Assembly: GCA_046349935.1 (NCBI GenBank)
Contig: JAXMBK010000003.1
Span: 806,001-870,000 of the forward strand
Direction: 5' to 3'
Source: CAIXSC01 sp046349935
GTDB taxonomy: Bacteria > Planctomycetota > Planctomycetia > Pirellulales > Pirellulaceae
Length of the DNA stretch: 64,000 nt
Shown in pieces: positions 1-8,969 of the stretch (the first letter of the stretch is position 1; each line of letters begins with the position of its first letter). Under the pieces are notes generated by a model. That model did not search any database, had not been told where the DNA came from, and was given only the letters and a program-made list of their open reading frames with translations. The position numbers were made by a program, and so were the translations under genes.

Positions 1-1
1 C

Positions 2-2707
2 CTCGCCGGCCTGAGCGTGTGCGGACAATCCGTTGCCGACGAGGCGCCCCAGCCTGCTCTCCAAAAGGCGCCCGCCGTCCCGGTGACCGCCGAGCAGTTG
101 GAAAAATGGATTGAGCAGTTGGCGGACGATCGGATCGCCGTCCGCGACGCCGCGACGCAACAGTTGTGGGAAGCCGGCGTCGCCGCCGAGGCCGCGTTGA
201 AGCGCGCGGCGACAAGCACCGATGCGGAAGTCCGCCTCCGAGCCCGCTCCGTTCTCGACAAGTTTAAGTTCGGCCTGTTCCCCGACACGCCCGCGGACAC
301 CGTGGCGCTCATCAACCAGTTTCGCAACGGGACGGTCGAGCGGCGTTCGATCGTCATGCAGAAGCTGGCGGAGAAGCGTGAATTTGAAACGCTCTTTCGT
401 CTCGTAAATTCGGTCACCGACCCCGCTCAACGACAACAGCTCTTGCAACGAGTTCAAGTGGACGCCAACAGCGTCATCCGCCAGCTCGTCGTACAAGGCA
501 ATCTGGCGGAGGCCGAGCGAATTCTCGAGTTTGGCTCGGATGACGACGCCGGGATGCTCGCGCTGGCCGCATTCTGCGACGCCGCCGGCACGCTCGACCA
601 GCGTGTGAAGCATGCTCAAGAGAAGTTCGCCGCGCAGGCTTCGACCGCCAATGCTCGATCGCTCGTTTACCTGTTGCGCGCCAAAGGAGACTTGGCGACC
701 GCGTACGACGCGGCGCGGCGTGCGGAAGATGCGCCTCTCCAGCGCGCGATTCTCTTTGAAGCCGGGCGTTGGGCCGAACTACTCGAAGTCCAAACCAGCT
801 CGGGCGTCCAACCGCCGCAGAAACTGATGACCGCAGGTCCGCAAGGGAACGCCGTGCAAGACCGCGTCGAACAATTGGGATATCGCCTCGCCGCAGCGCG
901 TCGAGCTGGCAACGACGCCGAGGTCGCCGCCGCGCTCGACGAACTCAAGCAATTCGCCGAAGACCAACGCGACGCGCCCGCCATCACTTGGTCCGTCTCC
1001 GAAGCCTTGCTGATCAACGGCGTCATCGATCCAGGAATCGAACGCATGAAGACCGCGCAACCGCGCAGTGCGTTCGAACTGCTGGCCTACCAGCATCGCT
1101 ACGGCGAGGCGTTCGCGTTCGTCGGCGTCAAGGAAGGTCGCGAGTTCAATAGCGAGTGGCTGGACGCTTTGCCAGCCAGCGCGGGAGCGGCCAGCATGCA
1201 ACGAATTCAGCGGTTTCAACTCGCCGCCGCCGTCGCGCGCGTCCTGCACCTGCTAGGCAAGAAACAGGAAGCCGCTCAAGTCGTGGCGCTCCTCGATCGC
1301 GTCGCCCAAGACGCCGCTTCGAAGGATCGCCAATCGGGCGGACGCGCCGATCTGATGCTCACGCTCGCGCAGCTCGAATTGCGGCTCGGCATGCTCGAGC
1401 CGGCGTTCGCACACGCCGATCAAGCTTCCTCGGAAGCCGACGTGAATGCGCAAATCTTACGTATGCTCTTCGGCACTCGGTCGGAAGAAGCCAGCGCCTG
1501 GCTGCTGTTGTTCCGCCAGCAAGATTCGTCGCTCTCCCTCGCAAAGGCGCTGCCGCGCATCTACCGCATGTTGCAATTCCCCGTCCCGGCCGACTCGAAC
1601 GAAGAAGAGTACGCGAAGTGGGTCGAACCGGCGCTGGCGCTCGCGCAAACGCTGACGCAAAGCGACCAGCGCGGCAAATTCCTCGACGGACTCGCGGTCA
1701 GCATGCTCACCCGCAACTATCAATCGCCGGCGCGAAAGCTGCTCGAGGCGGCGGCGCCGCAGTTCGCTCCCTCCGCCATGCGGCTCGCCGACCTCGAAGC
1801 CGAACACGACCGCTGGGCCGAGGCGGCGCGCTGGTACGAGACGGCCGCCAAGATCGACGCGCAATTGGTCGCCGCCTTCTGTCTGCATGGACTCGCACTC
1901 GATCGCGCCGGCCAAAAAGAACTTGGACGACAGATCATGCAACAGTCCAAGCTCATCGCCCTCACAGGCCGCAGTCGCCATGCCATCGGCCAGCAACTGC
2001 ACGCGCGCGGACACATGGCCGAAGCGGCGGAAATGCTGGAGTTCGCCATGCGGACGAGCCCGTTCGAGCATTGGGAGACGAACGATTGTGCGCGATTGCT
2101 GGGCGACATCTACGCTGCCGAACGCCCCGCCGACGCGGCGCGACTTTGGGATCGCCATATGCTGGCCGACCTGCGCGTCGTCTACAACTTCATCGACGTC
2201 GACAGCTACGTTCGCTTTCCCTTCATCATCCACAAGGCCCGTGCTCAGGCCGCCATCACGGCCGGCCAGTTCGAAAGTGCACAACGCGAAATCGACGCCG
2301 CGGCAGCCGCCTCCCCGAACGACGTCCGCTTGGCCGAGGATCTGACGCCGCTCCTGCTCGCCGCGGGTCGACGGGAACAGGCGGACCAATTGTTTGAGAA
2401 GACGTACGCGTCGCTCTCCTCCGTCATCGACGTCTATCCCGAGAGCGCGTTTCATCGAAACAACCTCGCCTGGATGGCCGCTCGCTGCCATCGCCGACTC
2501 GACAAAGCACTCGAGCATGCTCAAGAGGCGGTGCGTCTGCAGCCTGACAACCCAAGCTACATCGATACGCTGGCGGAAGTGCACTTCCACCGCGGCAATC
2601 GCGAGGAAGCAATCCGCTTCGAAGAGTCGGCTGTCAAATTGTCTCCTCGCGTAAAGACCTACCAAACGCAGTTGGAAACCTTTCGCTCCAAGCCGCTTCC
2701 ACAGTAG
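2..2707 (+). CDS. Secreted HEAT/TPR repeat protein, 5' end outside window
   Basis: The frame is open from the first bases of the window. The residues before the GTG at 17 (LAGLSV) look like the end of a signal peptide, so the true start lies upstream and the gene is partial. The visible part is about 900 residues. Residues 20-80 resemble a HEAT-like helical repeat (ADDRIAVRDAATQQLW). The rest is helical, and the last 100 residues hold clear TPR units (NLAWMAARCHRRLDKALEHA, then DTLAEVHFHRGNREEAIRFE). Such proteins are scaffolds for protein-protein contacts. No catalytic motif is visible, and no specific role can be given. The glycosyltransferase gene starts 30 bases downstream on the same strand. 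Confidence 0.8.
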   Translation, partial: LAGLSVCGQSVADEAPQPALQKAPAVPVTAEQLEKWIEQLADDRIAVRDAATQQLWEAGVAAEAALKRAATSTDAEVRLRARSVLDKFKFGLFPDTPADTVALINQFRNGTVERRSIVMQKLAEKREFETLFRLVNSVTDPAQRQQLLQRVQVDANSVIRQLVVQGNLAEAERILEFGSDDDAGMLALAAFCDAAGTLDQRVKHAQEKFAAQASTANARSLVYLLRAKGDLATAYDAARRAEDAPLQRAILFEAGRWAELLEVQTSSGVQPPQKLMTAGPQGNAVQDRVEQLGYRLAAARRAGNDAEVAAALDELKQFAEDQRDAPAITWSVSEALLINGVIDPGIERMKTAQPRSAFELLAYQHRYGEAFAFVGVKEGREFNSEWLDALPASAGAASMQRIQRFQLAAAVARVLHLLGKKQEAAQVVALLDRVAQDAASKDRQSGGRADLMLTLAQLELRLGMLEPAFAHADQASSEADVNAQILRMLFGTRSEEASAWLLLFRQQDSSLSLAKALPRIYRMLQFPVPADSNEEEYAKWVEPALALAQTLTQSDQRGKFLDGLAVSMLTRNYQSPARKLLEAAAPQFAPSAMRLADLEAEHDRWAEAARWYETAAKIDAQLVAAFCLHGLALDRAGQKELGRQIMQQSKLIALTGRSRHAIGQQLHARGHMAEAAEMLEFAMRTSPFEHWETNDCARLLGDIYAAERPADAARLWDRHMLADLRVVYNFIDVDSYVRFPFIIHKARAQAAITAGQFESAQREIDAAAAASPNDVRLAEDLTPLLLAAGRREQADQLFEKTYASLSSVIDVYPESAFHRNNLAWMAARCHRRLDKALEHAQEAVRLQPDNPSYIDTLAEVHFHRGNREEAIRFEESAVKLSPRVKTYQTQLETFRSKPLPQ

Positions 2708-2737
2708 CCATCCGTACGAACGACGACCGACGAACGC

Positions 2738-3997
2738 ATGGCCGGCTCAACTCGTCTCGCATCCGTGGGAACTCCTGTGAATCTGCTGTTCATTGCGGAA
2801 CGATTTCCGCCCGATATCGGCGGCGTCGCCGCCAGCGCCGGCCGCATCGCCCATTCGCTCGCGGACCTCCATCACCGCGTGGATGTCGTCGCTTTCGCGC
2901 GCGAGCTGCCGGTAGGGGCCGTCGAGTCAAAGCCCGTTACTCCGCGGCTTACGGTCCACCGATTGGGACAAGCCAAAAGCCTCGACTTTACGCTTCAACA
3001 AGCGCTGACGTTTCTTGAGTGGCTCCATGGGGAACGACGCTTCGATGCGGTCTGGGGACACTACATTACGACCGCCGGCTTCTTGGCGACGTGGTTCGGC
3101 GTCCAGCATTCCATTGCTTCCATACTCTCTGTGCGAGGCAACGACTTCGACCGGGAACTGTTTCCGCCCGGCGACTTTGGTCGCCTGCGCTGGTGCCTCG
3201 AGCGCGCCTCGATCGTCGCCTGCGTCTCACAGGATCTGGCTCGCAAGACTCAGGTTTTGGTGCAACGCGAGGCGCTGGTGCTTCCCAACTCGGTCGACTG
3301 CGATCGATTCGCCCCTGGCCCTCGCTCAGAATCGCTGATCGCACAGTACGCGATCCGCCCTGAAGAGGTCGTCCTGGGGTTTTCTGGGGAGTTGCGTGCG
3401 AAGAAAGGATTGCCCTTCCTACTGCACGCCTTTCGCGAAACGCTAGAGCGTCAACCCGCGAGACTGTTGCTGATCGGCGAAGTGCGCCCGCAAGATCGAG
3501 GCGAGTACGAACGACTGACGGCCGCACCCGAAGTACGCGAGCGAATCATCTTGACAGGTCACCTTGAGTCGCCGGCGCTGGTCGCTCAGCACGTGCGTCT
3601 GGCTGACGTCATGCTCTTTCCCTCGTTGTGGGAAGGGATGCCCAACAGTCTGCTGGAGTCGATGGCGGCCGGCGTCCCTGTCATCGCCTCCGATGCCGGC
3701 GCCGTTCCCGAAGTCGTGACGGACGGCGTGGAGGGACTCGTGTTGCCGCGCACCCATCTGCACCTCTTGTCGCAACGCATCGACGAATTGTTTTCAATGC
3801 CGGGCGAGAGCCGACGCACGATGATCGCCGCCGCACGAGAGCGCGTCCTGCGGAACCACTCTCCCCAAGCCGAATCCACTCGACTTGCCGAACTCCTCGC
3901 TCGTCTTTCCGTCCGCGCCGGCGAACTCGACACCGACGTCGAAACTTCCGTCACGAATGCCGAGCGACGTCTGAACGATTCGGCGAAATCCCCCTGA
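2738..3997 (+). CDS. Glycosyltransferase family 4 (GT4)
   Basis: About 419 residues, a normal length for a GT-B fold enzyme. The N-terminal half has the acceptor-side motif LLFIAERFPPDIGGVA. The C-terminal half has the nucleotide-sugar signature PSLWEGMPNSLLESMAAG, whose E-x7-E pair is typical of GT4, followed by GVPVIASDAGAVPEVV. It should transfer a sugar from an activated donor to a lipid, glycan or protein acceptor at the cytoplasmic face; donor and acceptor cannot be told. The start is uncertain. ATG 2738 gives MAGSTRLAS, while an in-frame GTG at 2777 gives MNLLFIAERF directly at the first strand and fits the family better. No other glycan genes lie beside it. Confidence 0.88.
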   Translation: MAGSTRLASVGTPVNLLFIAERFPPDIGGVAASAGRIAHSLADLHHRVDVVAFARELPVGAVESKPVTPRLTVHRLGQAKSLDFTLQQALTFLEWLHGERRFDAVWGHYITTAGFLATWFGVQHSIASILSVRGNDFDRELFPPGDFGRLRWCLERASIVACVSQDLARKTQVLVQREALVLPNSVDCDRFAPGPRSESLIAQYAIRPEEVVLGFSGELRAKKGLPFLLHAFRETLERQPARLLLIGEVRPQDRGEYERLTAAPEVRERIILTGHLESPALVAQHVRLADVMLFPSLWEGMPNSLLESMAAGVPVIASDAGAVPEVVTDGVEGLVLPRTHLHLLSQRIDELFSMPGESRRTMIAAARERVLRNHSPQAESTRLAELLARLSVRAGELDTDVETSVTNAERRLNDSAKSP

Positions 3998-4097
3998 TTT
4001 GCGGCATCTCCGCGAATCGGCACGCCGCGTGCTGAGCATTACGCGTCGAACGTCGAGCCGACCTGCGGACCGACGCAGACCGTAGGGAGCAAGCGTG

Positions 4098-5003
4098 ATG
4101 GTATGCAGACGTCGGAGTGCGGGACTTACGTTGGTGGAGCTATTGGTGGTGATCGCCATTATCGGCATCTTGGTCGCCCTGTTGCTGCCAGCCGTGCAAG
4201 CAGCTCGCGAAGCGGCGCGGGCGATGAGTTGTCGCAACAACCTGCGGCAGATCGCGCTGGCGATGCACAATTACGAGTCGTCGTACATGGTCCTGCCGCC
4301 GCGGCGCATACTAACCTCGGGAATCGCTCGCGGTTGGGGACCATCCGTGCTTCCCTACATTGAGCAAGGCGCGCTCCAAGATCTCTATCGATTCGACCGA
4401 AACTTCTACGCTCCTGAGAACGCCGTCGCCATCCAAACGCCGCTGAAGATTTTCATCTGCCCTTCAGGCCCAGGCGTGCGCATGGTGACCGTGATTCAGG
4501 GAGGCGTAACCTCTCAAGGCGTCGCCGGCGACTACTTCGGCCCGAACAGTTTTTCGTCGACGCGTTTTGGAGTGTTGTCGCTGAGCGGCAACAATCAGAT
4601 CACGTCTCTGGACGATCTGCCGCGCATCAGGCAGTTTGGCGACTTCCTGGACGGCACGTCGAATACGATCTTGATCACGGAACAGGCCGGCCGCGCCGAC
4701 TACTACGTTCGCGGCCGAAAACAAGCGAGCAACGCGAACCTGAGCCAAGCGACCAGTTGGGGTTCGTGGCCCTCGTATCAAGTGTTTCAAGTGCAAGTCT
4801 TCTCCTCCGACGGCCTCGTCAAAGACGGAGACGGCTGCACCATCAATTGCAACAACAGTCAAGGCATCTACAGCTTCCATCGCGGCGGCGCCTACTCGTC
4901 GTTCGCCGACGGCTCGGTGCGACTCTTGAGCAGTTCGATCGACCCCAACACGCTGTTCGCGCTAGTGACGATCAGCGGCGGTGAAGTCGTGGGCGACTAC
5001 TAG
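4098..5003 (+). CDS. DUF1559 prepilin-like protein
   Basis: The N-terminus has a textbook type IV prepilin cleavage and methylation motif (AGLTLVELLVVIAIIGILVA) followed by LLLPAVQAAREAARAMSC. The C-terminus has the DUF1559 signature FHRGGAYSSFADGSVRLL. About 301 residues, normal for this planctomycete family, which is strongly expanded in the phylum and predicted to be processed by a prepilin peptidase and to sit at or outside the inner membrane; function is unknown. ATG 4098 is preferred over the GTG at 4095 because AGGGAG at 4084-4089 is well placed. The next DUF1559 frame begins at or just after its stop, so the two are probably co-transcribed. Confidence 0.93.
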   Translation: MVCRRRSAGLTLVELLVVIAIIGILVALLLPAVQAAREAARAMSCRNNLRQIALAMHNYESSYMVLPPRRILTSGIARGWGPSVLPYIEQGALQDLYRFDRNFYAPENAVAIQTPLKIFICPSGPGVRMVTVIQGGVTSQGVAGDYFGPNSFSSTRFGVLSLSGNNQITSLDDLPRIRQFGDFLDGTSNTILITEQAGRADYYVRGRKQASNANLSQATSWGSWPSYQVFQVQVFSSDGLVKDGDGCTINCNNSQGIYSFHRGGAYSSFADGSVRLLSSSIDPNTLFALVTISGGEVVGDY

Positions 5004-5062
5004 TGCGTCCCGCTGCCAATTCAAACGTCCAAACTCACAGCCGCTCTGATTGGGATGATTCC

Positions 5063-6040
5063 ATGCGCAACTCGCTCCCTGGCGTTGAAGTCAGCGTGAT
5101 CGGCGGCTGCCTGCTCGCCCTTGTCGCCCTCGCCGCTCCCGCACTGCAACACGCTCGCGACCGATCTCAAGAACAAACTTGCCAAGATCGACTTCGGTCC
5201 CTCGGCGCTGCATTTCAAGAATACGCTTCGCTGCATGGCGGACTGCCGCCGCGCCGCACCGGCTTCAACGACGGCAATCCCTATGGAGGCTGGGGAAGCC
5301 ATCTCGCACCCTACCTGCCGGCCCCCGCCAACGTCAGTGCGTACGATCTGGGCTACGACTTCTTCGACCCCAAGAATAAGGCGATCGTCGAGTCGCCATG
5401 GCCGGCGTTTCTGTGTCCGTCAAGTCCCGCGGAACGGTTCGTCGTAATTCAGTCTCAGGCCTCCACCAAGTCGCTGAATCCCGACAAAGACGCCGTCTTC
5501 ACCTGTCGCGCGGGCGTTTCGGACTTCATCTCGTCCAACGGCGTCCTGCTCACTCGCAACGGCTATGGCATCAACGCCATGGGGTCGGAGCGCGGCATCG
5601 GCAACGAGCGACAGCCGATGACTGACAATGCAACGTCGCCCTTGTCACGCATCTCCGATGGTCTCTCGAACACGTTGCTGCTGATTGAACAAGCGGGACG
5701 CCCCGCCGCGTGGCGCAACTCGACCCAAAAGCCAGGTGCAGGCCAATTCGGCGTAAGTCCCAACGCGCGCGGCGCCTGGGCCGGATGGGGTTCTATCGCT
5801 TTCGGCGCCGCCAATGCCGAGACGGGTGAAACTCCCGGGCGCGGCGATGGAACCGACTGCACCGTGAACTGCAACAACTGGTTTGGCATCTACGGCTTCC
5901 ACCAAGGCGGCGCCAACGTGCTGTTCTGCGACGGCAGCGTCCGGTTCGTCGGCCTGAAACTAGACCCGTTGACCTTTGCCTATCTAACGGTTCGCGACGA
6001 CGGCCATCTCTTCGACGCCGCCGATCTCGACATCGAGTAA
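5063..6040 (+). CDS. DUF1559 protein with degenerate prepilin motif
   Basis: The C-terminus is typical DUF1559 (CNNWFGIYGFHQGGANVLF, then CDGSVRFVGLKLDPLTF), and the middle shares RISDGLSNTLLLIEQAGR with its upstream paralog. The N-terminus is unusual. The hydrophobic segment VSVIGGCLLALVALAAPALQ follows PGVE, but the G-FTLVE box is not recognisable, so a prepilin peptidase may not process it. ATG 5063 (MRNSLPGVEV) is chosen; an open frame extends to GTG 5003, which overlaps the previous stop by one base. It is a tandem paralog of the gene before it and is followed 15 bases later by a DUF1549 gene. Function unknown. Confidence 0.88.
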   Translation: MRNSLPGVEVSVIGGCLLALVALAAPALQHARDRSQEQTCQDRLRSLGAAFQEYASLHGGLPPRRTGFNDGNPYGGWGSHLAPYLPAPANVSAYDLGYDFFDPKNKAIVESPWPAFLCPSSPAERFVVIQSQASTKSLNPDKDAVFTCRAGVSDFISSNGVLLTRNGYGINAMGSERGIGNERQPMTDNATSPLSRISDGLSNTLLLIEQAGRPAAWRNSTQKPGAGQFGVSPNARGAWAGWGSIAFGAANAETGETPGRGDGTDCTVNCNNWFGIYGFHQGGANVLFCDGSVRFVGLKLDPLTFAYLTVRDDGHLFDAADLDIE

Positions 6041-6055
6041 GCAAGAGAGAGCGCC

Positions 6056-7660
6056 ATGAACAGGTCCGCCGCCGCCGCGATCGCTTGCCGCCTGCTCCAC
6101 GACCTCGTCTGGGCCGTCGTATTCACGACTGTCTTGTACGGCTCGACCGCCCGCGCAGGCGATCTAGATCCCGCGAGCTTGTCGCGCCGCATCGACGAGC
6201 GACTTGAACTCGTCGACGTACCGGCCTCGCGAATGGCGAATGACTCCGACTTTCTTCGACGTGTGACGTTGGATCTTGCGGGTCGGATTCCGACGATCTC
6301 CGAGGTGCATGAATACACGAGCAGCGCCTCCGAACATCGACGTTCGGAACTGATCCAACGGTTGATGCAGTCCGGCGTCTATTACAAGAACATGGCCGCC
6401 TTCTGGCGACGTTCATGGGTGCCGCAAGCAGACACACGAGAATTCTCGTCGGTCGCCGACGGCTTTGAACTCTGGCTGACGGAGCGACTTCGCACCAGGG
6501 TTCGCTACGACGAACTGGTCGCCGAAGTCTTGACTCTTGATCACGCACGCCCGGCTGCTCGTCCCGCCGCCGCCATTGGATTCTATGCGGCCAACCTATC
6601 GAAGCCGGAGAACCTCGCCGCCAGTTCGACGCGCGCATTTCTCGGCATCAACCTCGACTGCGCTCAATGCCACGACCATCCGTTCTCGCGCTGGACGCGC
6701 GAACAGTTCTGGCAAACGGCCGCCTTCTTCGCGCCGCCCTCGCCGCCCGAATCCGAGAGCGTTTCGAGACTGCCGAAAGTGCGTGTTCCCGATACCGACC
6801 TGGAATATGAACCTCGCTTTCTGACGAGAGCCCAACCGCAGCTTCCCGCGCAATTCGATTCCGTCATACTTCGCCGTTCATTCGTCGATTGGATGAAGTC
6901 AGACGACGAACGATTGATGGCCAAGAACGCCGTGAATCGGTTGTGGGCTCATTTTTTCGGCGAAGCGATCATCGAACCGCTCGACGATCTCAGTCGCGAT
7001 GACTTTCAGACGGGAGAACGCGCCGAGCTGCTCCAGGAGCTTGCCCAAGCCTTCCTCCGAAGCGACTATGATCTCGACTACCTGACGGCCGCGATCGTTG
7101 GCTCCCAAGCCTACGCACTCGCCTCCTCTCCCGCCCTTCCAGCTCACGACGCAGACGATTCCGCGAGAGCAGGAACGGACCAAGCCCCATCGTCGCCGCG
7201 ATTTCGCATTCGACAAGCGACTGTTCGCGGGCTCACGGGCGAGCAGTTGTACGACAGCCTGCGAACCGCAGCCGGATTGCCTTCGGAGCGTCCCGCGACG
7301 GGCGGCGCCGACCGCGACGGTCGACGCGAATTCGCCGCTCTGTTCTACGTCGAGCGAACGCATCAGGCCGAGCGTTCGATCTCGCAGTCACTCGCGCTCA
7401 TGAACGGGGCGTTCGTCAATCGGTTGACGACGGCGGATGGCAATCCAACGCTCGCCTCTCTCTTGAGCTCGCCGTTCATGACTCCTGACGAACAAGTCGA
7501 CGCGCTTTATCTGGCCGTTCTCGCGCGGCGTCCGTCTGAAGGCGAAAGGTTTCTTGTGCAGCGTCACTTCGACGACGACGCGGATGCAGGGCGCGAACAG
7601 CAGTTGGGCAATTTGTTCTGGGTGCTCGTCAATTCAGCCGAATTCAGCACGAACCACTAA
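6056..7660 (+). CDS. DUF1549/DUF1553 secreted protein
   Basis: 534 residues with a long hydrophobic N-terminus ending ...YGSTARAG, consistent with export. DUF1549 covers roughly residues 35-230 (FLRRVTLDLAGRIPT; the conserved LDCAQCHDHPFSRWT gives a CxxCH site). DUF1553 follows (NAVNRLWAHFFGEAIIEPLDD, then RATVRGLTGEQLYDSLRTAAG). This family is almost confined to planctomycetes and relatives and is nearly always followed by DUF1501, as here. It may bind heme through CAQCH, but no enzyme activity is established. It is short for the family because it lacks the N-terminal cytochrome domain seen in the copy at 61184. RBS-like GAGAGAG lies just before ATG 6056. Confidence 0.92.
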   Translation: MNRSAAAAIACRLLHDLVWAVVFTTVLYGSTARAGDLDPASLSRRIDERLELVDVPASRMANDSDFLRRVTLDLAGRIPTISEVHEYTSSASEHRRSELIQRLMQSGVYYKNMAAFWRRSWVPQADTREFSSVADGFELWLTERLRTRVRYDELVAEVLTLDHARPAARPAAAIGFYAANLSKPENLAASSTRAFLGINLDCAQCHDHPFSRWTREQFWQTAAFFAPPSPPESESVSRLPKVRVPDTDLEYEPRFLTRAQPQLPAQFDSVILRRSFVDWMKSDDERLMAKNAVNRLWAHFFGEAIIEPLDDLSRDDFQTGERAELLQELAQAFLRSDYDLDYLTAAIVGSQAYALASSPALPAHDADDSARAGTDQAPSSPRFRIRQATVRGLTGEQLYDSLRTAAGLPSERPATGGADRDGRREFAALFYVERTHQAERSISQSLALMNGAFVNRLTTADGNPTLASLLSSPFMTPDEQVDALYLAVLARRPSEGERFLVQRHFDDDADAGREQQLGNLFWVLVNSAEFSTNH

Positions 7661-7676
7661 ATAGGGAATCGTCGCC

Positions 7677-8969
7677 ATGCACGGCCGTCAAGTAACTCGA
7701 CGCATCGCTCTCCAAGGGCTTGGTTGGGGCGTTTCCGGACTACTGACGACCAGTTGGCTGCCGGCCCTCGCCGAGGTCGCCGCCGACGCCGCCGACGCGT
7801 CTCGTAAACCAAAGTCGGTCATCCTGATTTGGCTAAACGGCGGACCTGCCACCATCGATCTCTGGGACCTCAAACCGGGACACGAGAATGGCGGCCCCTT
7901 TCGCGAGATCGACACCCGCGTCGCCGGCCTGAAGATCAGCGAGCATCTTCCAACGTTGGCGACGATGGCTGACGAATTTTCCGTGGTCCGCTCGATGTCG
8001 ACTCGCGAGGGCGACCACTCGCGAGCGAGGCTTGTTTCCATGACCGGTTACACGCCGCAGGGAGCGATTAAGTTTCCCGCGTTCGGCTCGCTTGTGGCAC
8101 ACGAGTTTCAAGCCGCCGGCGACATCCCAACGTACGTACATATCGGCGGCCAGCCAAGCGTGAGCGGCGGCGGATTCCTGGGGCCGCAGTACGCACCGTT
8201 CGTCGTGGGAGGTCGCGAAAGACGCGAGACGGCCGCGACCTCGGACGCGGCCTTGAAGGTCGACGACTTGAGTCCGGAGTCCGAGTCGCTGCAAGCCCAG
8301 CGACTGCGTCTCCAGGCCGACCTGCAATCGCTCTCGCGCATGTCGCCTTCCTATGTCGTCGAAGCCATCGAGTCGGCGCGGGAACGTGCACTGCGATTGA
8401 TGAATCCCCAGGCCGCAGCCGCGTTCCGACTCGACGACGAAACACGAAGTTTACGCGACGCCTACGGCGCCGGCGCTTTTGGCCAAGGCTGCTTGCTTGC
8501 TCGCCGCCTGGTGGAACGCGGCGTGAGCTTCGTGGAGGTCTCGCTTGATGGCTGGGACACGCACGCAGACAATTTTGAACGGGTCAAGTCGCTCTCCCAA
8601 CAGCTAGATCGCGGCGTGGCGACGCTTCTGAAAGATCTCCGTGAACGCGGACTCCTACAGGACACGCTGATCGTGTGTCAGGGCGAGTTCGGTCGCACGC
8701 CGCGCATCAACGGCCAGGCCGGTCGCGACCACTGGCCGGCGACTTGGTCGGTCATGATGGCCGGCGCGGGAATTCGGACCGGACAGGTCGTCGGAGCAAC
8801 CTCTCGCGACGGGACGCAACTGGAGTCGAGACCGACGCGCACGGCCGATCTGATGGCGACCATTTTCCGCGCCATCCAACTCGACCCTCGCAAACAGAAT
8901 ATGTCCAACGTCGGCCGCCCCATCCGGCTCGCCGATCCCAGCGGCGAAGCTCTCGAGGAACTACTGTGA
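7677..8969 (+). CDS. DUF1501 protein
   Basis: 430 residues. The N-terminus TRRIALQGLGWGVSGLLTTS resembles a twin-arginine export signal. The DUF1501 features are ILIWLNGGPATIDLWDLKPG near residue 50, then GYTPQG, DGWDTHADNFERV, and the C-terminal GEFGRTPRINGQAGRDHWP with His and Asp residues typical of the family. The fold resembles alkaline phosphatase/sulfatase-type enzymes, so a hydrolase is possible, but this is inferred from family membership. It lies 16 bases after the DUF1549/1553 gene, its usual partner, and its stop overlaps the next start (GTGA), which suggests translational coupling. Confidence 0.92.
   Translation: MHGRQVTRRIALQGLGWGVSGLLTTSWLPALAEVAADAADASRKPKSVILIWLNGGPATIDLWDLKPGHENGGPFREIDTRVAGLKISEHLPTLATMADEFSVVRSMSTREGDHSRARLVSMTGYTPQGAIKFPAFGSLVAHEFQAAGDIPTYVHIGGQPSVSGGGFLGPQYAPFVVGGRERRETAATSDAALKVDDLSPESESLQAQRLRLQADLQSLSRMSPSYVVEAIESARERALRLMNPQAAAAFRLDDETRSLRDAYGAGAFGQGCLLARRLVERGVSFVEVSLDGWDTHADNFERVKSLSQQLDRGVATLLKDLRERGLLQDTLIVCQGEFGRTPRINGQAGRDHWPATWSVMMAGAGIRTGQVVGATSRDGTQLESRPTRTADLMATIFRAIQLDPRKQNMSNVGRPIRLADPSGEALEELL

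Noticed and set aside
8675..8965. Upstream extension of the EF-hand frame
   Set aside because: This part overlaps the DUF1501 gene; a signal peptide begins only at GTG 8966, so the extension is not coding.
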